Assembly (NCBI GenBank): GCA_900547505.1
Contig: URGY01000055.1
Span: 1-10,194 of the forward strand
Length of the DNA stretch: 10,194 nucleotides
Source of the DNA: an uncultured Collinsella sp.
GTDB taxonomy: Bacteria > Actinomycetota > Coriobacteriia > Coriobacteriales > Coriobacteriaceae
Direction: 5' to 3'
Shown: in pieces, positions 5,658 through 10,194 of the stretch
Numbering within the stretch: the first letter of the stretch is position 1
Layout: the number at the start of each line of letters is the position of its first letter
Notes under the pieces: model-generated
What the model was told of the DNA's origin: nothing
Database searches by the model: none
The model's input: the letters and a program-made list of their open reading frames with translations, nothing else
Program-made: the position numbers and the translations under genes

Positions 5658-5739
5658 GGGAGTTTGCCCGAGTGGTTAATGGGGACGGGCTGTAAACCCG
5701 TTGGCTCTGCCTACATAGGTTCGAATCCTATAGCTCCCA
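5658..5739 (+). tRNA. tRNA-Tyr (anticodon GTA)
   Basis: An 82-base class II tRNA with a long variable arm. Acceptor GGGAGTT pairs with AGCTCCC (one G-T); anticodon stem ACGGG/CCCGT encloses loop CTGTAAA, anticodon GTA; T loop TTCGAAT. The discriminator is A5739 and is followed by CCC, so the CCA tail is not encoded, unlike the other four tRNAs here. It is first in the tRNA-tuf operon. Confidence 0.95.
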
Positions 5740-5749
5740 CCCGTCAAGT

Positions 5750-5825
5750 GCCTGTATAGCTCAGTCGGTAGAGCACTTCGTTGGTAACGAAGAGGTCACC
5801 AGTTCAAGTCTGGTTGCAGGCTCCA
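5750..5825 (+). tRNA. tRNA-Thr (anticodon GGT)
   Basis: A 76-base cloverleaf. Acceptor GCCTGTA pairs with TGCAGGC; anticodon stem CTTCG/CGAAG encloses loop TTGGTAA, anticodon GGT for ACC and ACT codons; T loop TTCAAGT. Discriminator T and CCA are encoded. It lies 10 bases after tRNA-Tyr and 3 bases before tRNA-Met. Confidence 0.96.
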
Positions 5826-5828
5826 TCC

Positions 5829-5905
5829 GGCGGTGTAGCTCAGTTGGTTAGAGCACACGGTTCATACCCGTGGCGTCACTGGTTCGAATCCAGTCACCGC
5901 TACCA
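5829..5905 (+). tRNA. tRNA-Met (anticodon CAT), probably elongator
   Basis: A 77-base cloverleaf. Acceptor GGCGGTG pairs with CACCGCT (G1-U72 wobble); anticodon stem CACGG/CCGTG encloses loop TTCATAC, anticodon CAT; discriminator A and CCA are encoded. A paired first position and no run of three G-C pairs at the anticodon stem base argue against the initiator. A lysidine-modified tRNA-Ile2 also has a CAT anticodon and cannot be excluded by eye. Confidence 0.92.
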
Positions 5906-5954
5906 TAGGTAACACGGTGGCTTCTCAATAGTATGTTGAGAGGCCACTATGGTA
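5901..5954 (+). promoter_or_regulatory. Bipartite hairpin joining the tRNA-Met 3' end to the tuf leader
   Basis: GTGGCTTCTCAA (5917-5928) pairs with TTGAGAGGCCAC (5936-5947), 12 bp with one G-U and a 7-base loop. Outside it TACCATA (5901-5907) pairs with TATGGTA (5948-5954); the outer arm includes the encoded CCA end of tRNA-Met. No T-tract follows, so it is unlikely to terminate. It may direct cleavage that frees the tRNA, or stabilise the tuf 5' end. Confidence 0.6.
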
Positions 5955-6001
5955 TAAAGGCAAAGTCCCGTCCGGGGACGACCTGTTAAGAGGAGGGCTT
6001 T

Positions 6002-7192
6002 ATGGCCAAAGAGAAGTTTGAGCGCACTAAGCCGCATGTTAACATCGGCACCATTGGTCACGTCGACCACGGCAAGACCACGCTGACCGCTGCCATCACC
6101 AAGGTTCTCTCCGAGACCGAGGGCTGCAAGGCTGACTTCACTGCGTTCGAGAACATCGACAAGGCTCCCGAGGAGCGCGAGCGCGGCATTACGATTTCCG
6201 TCTCCCACGTCGAGTACGAGACCGCTGCCCGTCACTACGCTCACGTTGACTGCCCGGGCCACGCTGACTACGTCAAGAACATGATCTCCGGTGCTGCTCA
6301 GATGGACGGCGCTATCCTGGTCATCGCCGCTACCGACGGCCCCATGGCTCAGACCCGCGAGCACATCCTGCTCGCCCGTCAGGTCGGCGTTCCCTACATC
6401 GTCGTCTTCCTGAACAAGTGCGACATGGTCGACGATGACGAGCTCATCGACCTCGTCGAGATGGAGACCCGTGAGCTCCTCTCCGAGTACGATTTCCCCG
6501 GCGACGACATCCCCGTCATCCGTGGTTCCGCTCTGGGCGCTCTCGAGGGCGACGCCAAGTGGATGGACGCCATCCGCGAGCTCATGAAGGCCGTCGACGA
6601 GTACATCCCGACGCCTGCTCGTAACAACGACCTCCCGTTCCTGATGGCCGTTGAGGACGTTATGACCATCTCCGGCCGTGGTACCGTTGCTACCGGCCGT
6701 GTCGAGCGCGGTGAGCTCAAGCTCAACGAGCCCGTCGAGATCGTCGGCATCAAGGATACCCAGAACACCGTCGTTACCGGTATCGAGATGTTCCGTAAGT
6801 CCATGGACTTCTGCGAGGCTGGCGACAACGTCGGTCTGCTGCTCCGCGGCATCAAGCGCGAGGACATCGAGCGCGGCCAGGTTCTCTGCAAGCCCGGTTC
6901 GGTTACCCCGCACACCAAGTTCACCGGCGAGATCTACGTTCTGACCAAGGAGGAGGGCGGCCGTCACACCCCGTTCTTCGATGGTTATCGTCCTCAGTTC
7001 TACTTCCGTACCACCGACGTTACCGGTACGGTCAAGCTCCCCGAGGGCACCGAGATGGCTATGCCTGGTGACCACATCACCATCGAGGGCGACCTCATCC
7101 ACCCGATCGCCATGGAGGAGGGCCTGCGCTTCGCTATCCGCGAGGGTGGTCACACCGTTGGTTCGGGCATCGTCTCCACGATCATTGAGTAA
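6002..7192 (+). CDS. tuf: Elongation factor Tu
   Basis: A 396-residue GTPase that carries aminoacyl-tRNA to the ribosomal A site. The G domain shows the P-loop GHVDHGKT (19-26), switch I RGIT (61-64), DCPGH (83-87, with catalytic His87), NKCD (138-141) and SAL (176-178). Domains 2 and 3 follow in full (for example [13 protein letters not shown] and the final [17 protein letters not shown]). Length and motifs are normal. AGGAGGG at 5991-5997 precedes ATG 6002. It is the only protein gene in an operon with three tRNAs, as tufB is in E. coli, so the tRNAs and their delivery factor are made together. A small GTCCC/GGGAC hairpin (5965-5979) sits just before the ribosome site. Codon use is strongly biased, as expected of a highly expressed gene. 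Confidence 0.99.
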   Translation: MAKEKFERTKPHVNIGTIGHVDHGKTTLTAAITKVLSETEGCKADFTAFENIDKAPEERERGITISVSHVEYETAARHYAHVDCPGHADYVKNMISGAAQMDGAILVIAATDGPMAQTREHILLARQVGVPYIVVFLNKCDMVDDDELIDLVEMETRELLSEYDFPGDDIPVIRGSALGALEGDAKWMDAIRELMKAVDEYIPTPARNNDLPFLMAVEDVMTISGRGTVATGRVERGELKLNEPVEIVGIKDTQNTVVTGIEMFRKSMDFCEAGDNVGLLLRGIKREDIERGQVLCKPGSVTPHTKFTGEIYVLTKEEGGRHTPFFDGYRPQFYFRTTDVTGTVKLPEGTEMAMPGDHITIEGDLIHPIAMEEGLRFAIREGGHTVGSGIVSTIIE

Positions 7193-7220
7193 ATTAGCTC
7201 TTTGATATAGCTGACTTAGA

Positions 7221-7255
7221 GAACCCGGCACTTATATGGGTGCCGGGTTCTTTTC
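7221..7255 (+). terminator. Rho-independent terminator of the tRNA-tuf operon
   Basis: GAACCCGGCAC (7221-7231) pairs with GTGCCGGGTTC (7240-7250), 11 perfect pairs, followed by TTTTCT. It lies 28 bases after the tuf stop and separates tuf from the rpmG promoter; the roughly 140 bases between them hold no gene that I can see. Confidence 0.93.
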
Positions 7256-7396
7256 TGCAATGGATATTGAGCCGTTGCTGGTGTCGAGAGGATCGATTAT
7301 GGTCCTGGGTGCACCGTCGATTAGATCTCGTTGGCTCCATTGATGTGTTCCAAATATGAATGGGTTCACCGAGAACCAATTGATTCGAGGTTTTCG

Positions 7397-7426
7397 TTGA
7401 CAGCACTTACGTAGAGCTGATAAAGT
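7397..7426 (+). promoter_or_regulatory. Promoter of rpmG-tRNA-Trp-secE-nusG
   Basis: TTGACA (7397-7402) and TAAAGT (7421-7426) are 18 bp apart. The -35 region shares 18 identical bases (GAGGTTTTCGTTGACAGC, 7387-7404) with the tRNA-tuf promoter. A start near 7434 would leave a leader of about 38 bases before rpmG. Confidence 0.75.
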
Positions 7427-7471
7427 ATCAACTCGTGCCCGTACGGGGCGGAAATGAAAGGTTCAGGATAC

Positions 7472-7621
7472 ATGCGTACTCTAGTTACTCTTGCGTGCAC
7501 TGAGTGCAAGCGCCGCAACTATACGACCACCAAGAACAAGTCGACCATGCCTGATCGTATGGAGATCAAGAAGTATTGCCCCTGGTGCCGTCACCACACG
7601 CTGCACAAAGAGACTCGCTAG
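7472..7621 (+). CDS. rpmG: 50S ribosomal protein L33
   Basis: A 49-residue protein of the large ribosomal subunit, near the E site. It reads [20 protein letters not shown] and ends KETR. Two CxxC pairs, Cys9/Cys12 and Cys36/Cys39, form a zinc ribbon, so this is the zinc-binding (C+) form of L33 rather than the cysteine-free form used under zinc shortage. Length is typical for the family. GAAAGG (7456-7461) and AGGA (7465-7468) precede ATG 7472; the first has the better spacing. It is the first gene after the second promoter, is followed by tRNA-Trp after 13 bases, and rpmG-secE-nusG is the usual bacterial order. Confidence 0.95.
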   Translation: MRTLVTLACTECKRRNYTTTKNKSTMPDRMEIKKYCPWCRHHTLHKETR

Positions 7622-7634
7622 TCTCTAGTCACAT

Positions 7635-7710
7635 ACGCCAGTAGTTCAATTGGTAGAGCATCGGTCTCCAAAACCGAGTGTTGAGGGTTCGAGTCCTTCC
7701 TGGCGTGCCA
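7635..7710 (+). tRNA. tRNA-Trp (anticodon CCA)
   Basis: A 76-base cloverleaf. Acceptor ACGCCAG pairs with CTGGCGT; anticodon stem TCGGT/ACCGA encloses loop CTCCAAA, anticodon CCA; T loop TTCGAGT. Discriminator G and CCA are encoded. It lies between rpmG and secE in one transcription unit, an arrangement common in bacteria. Confidence 0.96.
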
Positions 7711-7719
7711 GTCATTATT

Positions 7720-7750
7720 CCGTAAGCTCCCAATTGGGGGCTTACGGTTT
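7720..7750 (+). terminator. Hairpin between tRNA-Trp and secE, weak terminator or attenuator
   Basis: CCGTAAGCTCCC (7720-7731) pairs with GGGGGCTTACGG (7736-7747), 12 bp with one T-G, around AATT. Only TTTA follows, so termination would be partial; it may lower secE-nusG expression relative to rpmG and tRNA-Trp. Confidence 0.55.
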
Positions 7751-7786
7751 ACTCATGTATAAGCGCATTGCGCGGAGGTAACCCAA

Positions 7787-8125
7787 ATGGCCAACAAGAA
7801 GAACAAGAAGAAGGCTCAGCAGCAGGCGCCTGCCAACAACGCTGCCGCCAACTCCAAGGTTGAGGCCAAGAAGGCCGTTGCCAAGAAGAACGAGAAGGCT
7901 GCGAAGTCCAAGAAGAACGAGAAGCCTGGTTTCTTCGCCCGCACCAAGAAGTATTTCGCTTCGGTCAAGTCCGAGATGAAGCGTGTCACGTGGCCCGATA
8001 AGAAGGAGCTCGTGAACTACTCGGTCGTCGTTTGCGCTTCTCTGATCGTCGTCGGCGTCGTCATCGCTCTGCTCGATGCTGGCTTTGGCGAGGCTCTTGC
8101 TCTGTTCTCTGGATTGAGGGGCTAA
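7787..8125 (+). CDS. secE: Preprotein translocase subunit SecE
   Basis: A 112-residue inner-membrane protein that clamps the SecY channel. Residues 1-46 are a Lys/Ala/Gln/Asn-rich low-complexity tail, then comes the conserved amphipathic cytosolic helix with SEMKRVTWPDKKEL (62-75), then one membrane span at about 79-97 (YSVVVCASLIVVGVVIALL). A single span with an N-terminal basic extension is usual in Gram-positive bacteria. GGAGG at 7774-7778 precedes ATG 7787. The stop lies 3 nt before nusG, the classic secE-nusG pair, so translation is likely coupled. Confidence 0.97.
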   Translation: MANKKNKKKAQQQAPANNAAANSKVEAKKAVAKKNEKAAKSKKNEKPGFFARTKKYFASVKSEMKRVTWPDKKELVNYSVVVCASLIVVGVVIALLDAGFGEALALFSGLRG

Positions 8126-8128
8126 ACC

Positions 8129-8665
8129 ATGTCTAAGCGTTGGTACGTCGTTCACACCTACTCTGGATACGAGAACCGCGTTAAGTCCGATCTCGAGCAT
8201 CGCATCGAGACTATGGGCATGCAGGACCGTATCTTTGATATCGAGATTCCTATGGAGCGTGTCACCGAGATTAAAGAGGGTGGCAAGCGTGAGACCAAGG
8301 ATTCCAAGATCTTCCCGGGTTATGTCCTGGTCCGCATGGAGATGGATGACGATGCTTGGACGTGTGTTCGTAACACGCCTGGCGTCACCGGTTTCCTGGG
8401 CGGCAACGGCAAGCCCGCTCCGCTTTCCCGCGACGAGTACAACAAGATGACTCGTCGTCCCGGTAAGGGCGATTCGCCCAAGCGCACCTCGGTTGATATT
8501 GAGGTCGGCACGTCCGTCCGCGTCACCGATGGTCCGCTTACCGACTTTGATGGCAAGGTCTCCGAGGTTAACACCGAGGCTGGCAAGCTCAAGGTTACGC
8601 TGATGATCTTTGGCCGCGAGACGCCGGTCGAGCTCGACTTTAACCAGGTCGCTGTCATCGCTTAA
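8129..8665 (+). CDS. nusG: Transcription termination/antitermination protein NusG
   Basis: A 178-residue elongation factor that binds RNA polymerase through its NGN domain and Rho or the ribosome through its KOW domain. The NGN domain covers about 1-105 with [15 protein letters not shown] (5-19), FPGYVLVRM (62-70) and [10 protein letters not shown] (82-91). A linker leads to the KOW domain (126-178, [19 protein letters not shown]). The protein lacks the large N-terminal or inserted domains seen in some other actinobacterial NusG proteins. TGAGGGG at 8115-8121, inside the end of secE, serves as its ribosome site. A gap of 120 bases separates it from rplK; it may hold a leader or weak promoter (TACGAT at 8740-8745) but I find no clear -35 box. 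Confidence 0.98.
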   Translation: MSKRWYVVHTYSGYENRVKSDLEHRIETMGMQDRIFDIEIPMERVTEIKEGGKRETKDSKIFPGYVLVRMEMDDDAWTCVRNTPGVTGFLGGNGKPAPLSRDEYNKMTRRPGKGDSPKRTSVDIEVGTSVRVTDGPLTDFDGKVSEVNTEAGKLKVTLMIFGRETPVELDFNQVAVIA

Positions 8666-8785
8666 GTTTTCGTCCGTTCGCGCGAGCGTGCTTCTTCTGT
8701 GACTGCTCATCTCAGGAGTGCTTCTAACACGTGCGTGCTTACGATATAGCAAGTACTTCACACTCGTGATTCGAAAGGAATGACC

Positions 8786-9214
8786 ATGGCTGAGAAGAAG
8801 GTTGCCAACGTCATTAAGCTCCAGATTCCTGCTGGTGCCGCTAACCCCGCTCCTCCCGTCGGCCCCGCCCTGGGCGCTGCTGGCGTGAACATCATGCAGT
8901 TCTGCCAGGCATTTAACGCCGAGACGCAGGACAAGAAGGGCGACATCATCCCCGTTGAGATCTCTGTCTACGAGGATAAGTCCTTCTCCTTCATCACCAA
9001 GACCCCGCCGGCGGCTCACCTCATCAAGAAGGAGCTGAACCTCAAGTCTGGTTCCGCTAAGCCCCAGGCCGACAAGGTCGGTCAGCTCTCCCAGGAGCAG
9101 CTCACCAAGATCGCCGAGATCAAGATGCCTGACCTCAATGCCAACGACATTGACGCCGCCAAGAAGATCATCGCCGGTACCGCCCGCTCCATGGGCGTCA
9201 CCATCGCTGAGTAG
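8786..9214 (+). CDS. rplK: 50S ribosomal protein L11
   Basis: A 142-residue protein of the GTPase-associated centre, where it binds 23S rRNA and contacts elongation factors and RelA. The N-terminal domain shows [20 protein letters not shown] with the proline-rich face that thiostrepton targets, then the hinge [10 protein letters not shown], then the rRNA-binding C-terminal domain ending [14 protein letters not shown]. Length matches the family. ATG 8786 is chosen over the in-frame ATG at 8780 because GAAAGGA (8773-8779) gives 6 bases of spacing to the first and none to the second. rplA follows after 117 bases that hold two RNA structures. Confidence 0.98.
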   Translation: MAEKKVANVIKLQIPAGAANPAPPVGPALGAAGVNIMQFCQAFNAETQDKKGDIIPVEISVYEDKSFSFITKTPPAAHLIKKELNLKSGSAKPQADKVGQLSQEQLTKIAEIKMPDLNANDIDAAKKIIAGTARSMGVTIAE

Positions 9215-9232
9215 CGATTTCTTTAGGTAATG

Positions 9233-9258
9233 ACGGGTGCTCTGACCGGGGCGCCCGT
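9233..9258 (+). promoter_or_regulatory. Stem-loop in the rplK-rplA gap
   Basis: ACGGGTGCTC (9233-9242) pairs with GGGCGCCCGT (9249-9258), 10 bp including G-T pairs. No T-tract follows, so it is not a strong terminator. A second small stem, GTGTGC with GCACAC (about 9264-9280), comes next. Both lie before the putative L1-binding site and may be RNA processing or stability elements. Confidence 0.5.
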
Positions 9259-9289
9259 TATATGTGTGCAATAGGGCACACGTTACGAT

Positions 9290-9317
9290 GTGGGAGGGCT
9301 CACGCCCGTTTAACCAC
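9290..9317 (+). promoter_or_regulatory. Probable L1-binding mRNA site upstream of rplA
   Basis: GTGG (9290-9293) pairs with CCAC (9314-9317) and GGGC (9296-9299) with GCCC (9304-9307) around TCAC, leaving an uneven internal loop GA opposite GTTTAA. This two-stem shape with GGGAG on one side and GTTTAAC on the other resembles the L1 site of 23S rRNA and known L1 operator RNAs. Bound L1 would cover the rplA ribosome site at 9318-9323, so feedback control is likely. This is recognition by eye. Confidence 0.6.
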
Positions 9318-9331
9318 AGGAGGTAATGCAC

Positions 9332-10039
9332 ATGGCTAAGCATGGTAAGAGCTATAACGCCGCTGCCGAGAAGATCGACCGCGCCACGCTCTACACCCCC
9401 CTTCAGGCTGCCAAGCTCATCAAGGAGCTCGACACCGCCAAGTTCGACGAGACCGTCGAGGCCCACTTCCGTCTGGGCATCGATACTCGTAAGGCTGACC
9501 AGAACATCCGTGGTTCCATCTCCCTGCCCCACGGCACCGGCAAGACCGTTCGTGTTGCCGTCTTCGCCGAGGGCGAGAAGGCCCGCGAGGCCGAGGCTGC
9601 CGGCGCCGACATCATCGGTTCCGACGAGCTCGTCGCCCAGATCCAGAAGGGCGAGATCAACTTCGACGCCGCTATCGCTACGCCGAATATGATGGCCAAG
9701 GTTGGCCGCATCGGTAAGATCCTTGGTCCCCGTGGCCTCATGCCGAACCCCAAGCTCGGCACCGTGACTATGGACGTCGCCAAGATGGTCTCCGAGCTCA
9801 AGGCCGGCCGCGTTGAGTACCGCGCCGACCGTTACGGCATCTGCCACGTGCCCCTGGGCAAGAAGTCCTTCTCTGAGCAGCAGCTCGTCGAGAACTACGC
9901 TGCCCTGTACACCGAGATTCTGCGCGTCAAGCCCTCTTCTGCTAAGGGTAAGTACGTCAAGTCCATCTCCGTGTCTTCCACCATGGGCCCTGGCGTCAAG
10001 GTCGATCCCGCTGTCCAGCGTGACTTCCTGGCTGAGTAA
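9332..10039 (+). CDS. rplA: 50S ribosomal protein L1
   Basis: A 235-residue protein of the L1 stalk, which helps deacylated tRNA leave the E site; in many bacteria it also represses its own mRNA. The family signature [13 protein letters not shown] is at 129-141, with the inserted domain II before it ([32 protein letters not shown]). The C-terminus [11 protein letters not shown] is normal, and so is the length. AGGAGG (9318-9323) favours ATG 9332 with 8 bases of spacing over the in-frame ATG at 9326, which has 2. The ribosome site abuts the probable L1-binding hairpin. A strong terminator follows, so rplK-rplA ends a transcription unit and rplJ-rplL, usually next, would be transcribed separately. 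Confidence 0.98.
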   Translation: MAKHGKSYNAAAEKIDRATLYTPLQAAKLIKELDTAKFDETVEAHFRLGIDTRKADQNIRGSISLPHGTGKTVRVAVFAEGEKAREAEAAGADIIGSDELVAQIQKGEINFDAAIATPNMMAKVGRIGKILGPRGLMPNPKLGTVTMDVAKMVSELKAGRVEYRADRYGICHVPLGKKSFSEQQLVENYAALYTEILRVKPSSAKGKYVKSISVSSTMGPGVKVDPAVQRDFLAE

Positions 10040-10078
10040 CTAACAGTTACTGCCTGAGCAAAGCAAGCATTGCTAAAG

Positions 10079-10115
10079 AAACCCGGTTCTGCCTCGTGCA
10101 GGACCGGGTTTCTTG
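10079..10115 (+). terminator. Rho-independent terminator after rplA
   Basis: AAACCCGGTTCTGC (10079-10092) pairs with GCAGGACCGGGTTT (10098-10111), 14 bp with one T-G, around CTCGT, followed by CTTGCTATCT. The A-rich 5' side matches a T-rich 3' side, so the end of the stem also acts as the U-tract. Confidence 0.85.
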
Positions 10116-10150
10116 CTATCTCGGGCCAAAACCACCACAAAGGGGACAGG

Positions 10151-10194
10151 CTGTCTCTTATACACATCTGACGCTGCCGACGAATAGCCTTGTG
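10151..10194 (-). other. Illumina Nextera i5 adapter, reverse orientation (assembly artefact)
   Basis: CTGTCTCTTATACACATCT is the reverse complement of the transposon mosaic end, followed by the reversed read-1 tail and the same index as at the left end. Genomic sequence stops at 10150. The minus-strand reading gives the well-known artefact peptide MCIRDS. Confidence 0.98.

Noticed and set aside
5900..7231. A 443-codon open frame on the minus strand opposite tuf
   Set aside because: Same cause: strong codon bias in tuf leaves few reverse-strand stops. The composition is unlike a real protein and no ribosome site was seen.
8666..8785. Separate promoter for rplK-rplA
   Set aside because: TACGAT at 8740 resembles a -10 box, but no -35 box lies at the right distance, and there is no terminator after nusG, so read-through is sufficient.
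7742..9847. A 701-codon open frame on the minus strand across secE, nusG, rplK and rplA
   Set aside because: It is antisense to four well-supported genes and crosses their intergenic gaps. It has a low-complexity Leu/Gly/Asp/Val composition typical of the reverse reading of GC-rich, codon-biased genes, and no recognisable domain.
9895..10167. Minus-strand open frame starting MCIRDS
   Set aside because: Its start lies in the right-end adapter, and it runs through the terminator and antisense to rplA.

Overview
The window is a 10.2 kb assembled contig from a GC-rich actinobacterium. EF-Tu, NusG, L11 and L1, the codon use and the gene order fit the Coriobacteriia, with Collinsella or a close relative most likely; this is recognition by eye, not a search. 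Both ends (1-49 and 10151-10194) are not genomic: they are the same Nextera i5 adapter in opposite orientations, so about 10.1 kb is biological sequence.

Layout. 50-2391: the 3' part of cysS, then rlmB and a YacP/Rae1-like NYN nuclease gene, with a long imperfect palindrome and a terminator between cysS and rlmB. 2392-5565: an accessory patch made of an anticodon-arm relic of a threonine tRNA, a hairpin, an intact tRNA-Thr(TGT), a triplicated 9-mer, a remnant 3' end of a lost gene, one large DUF262-DUF1524 (GmrSD-type) gene, and about 620 bp of gene-free DNA holding a very regular inverted-repeat array plus a second hairpin family. 5566-7255: a strong promoter driving tRNA-Tyr(GTA), tRNA-Thr(GGT), tRNA-Met(CAT) and tuf, closed by a terminator. 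7397-10115: a second promoter with an identical 18-bp -35 region, then rpmG, tRNA-Trp(CCA), secE, nusG, rplK and rplA, closed by a terminator.

The housekeeping genes form the old translation/transcription cluster seen as cysS-(mrnC)-rlmB-yacP-(sigH)-rpmG-secE-nusG-rplK-rplA in Bacillus and as tRNAs-tufB-secE-nusG-rplKA in E. coli. They make tRNAs, charge them with cysteine, modify 23S rRNA, deliver aminoacyl-tRNA, supply three 50S proteins, and provide a translocon subunit and a transcription factor. The DUF262 gene is the outlier: a probable phage-defence nuclease beside a tRNA gene, where mobile DNA often inserts.

The part least explained by known features is 4988-5348. It holds three 57-bp inverted-repeat units at an exact 80-bp period with unlike spacer sequences of fixed length, followed by a second inverted-repeat family. 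I cannot assign a function to it.
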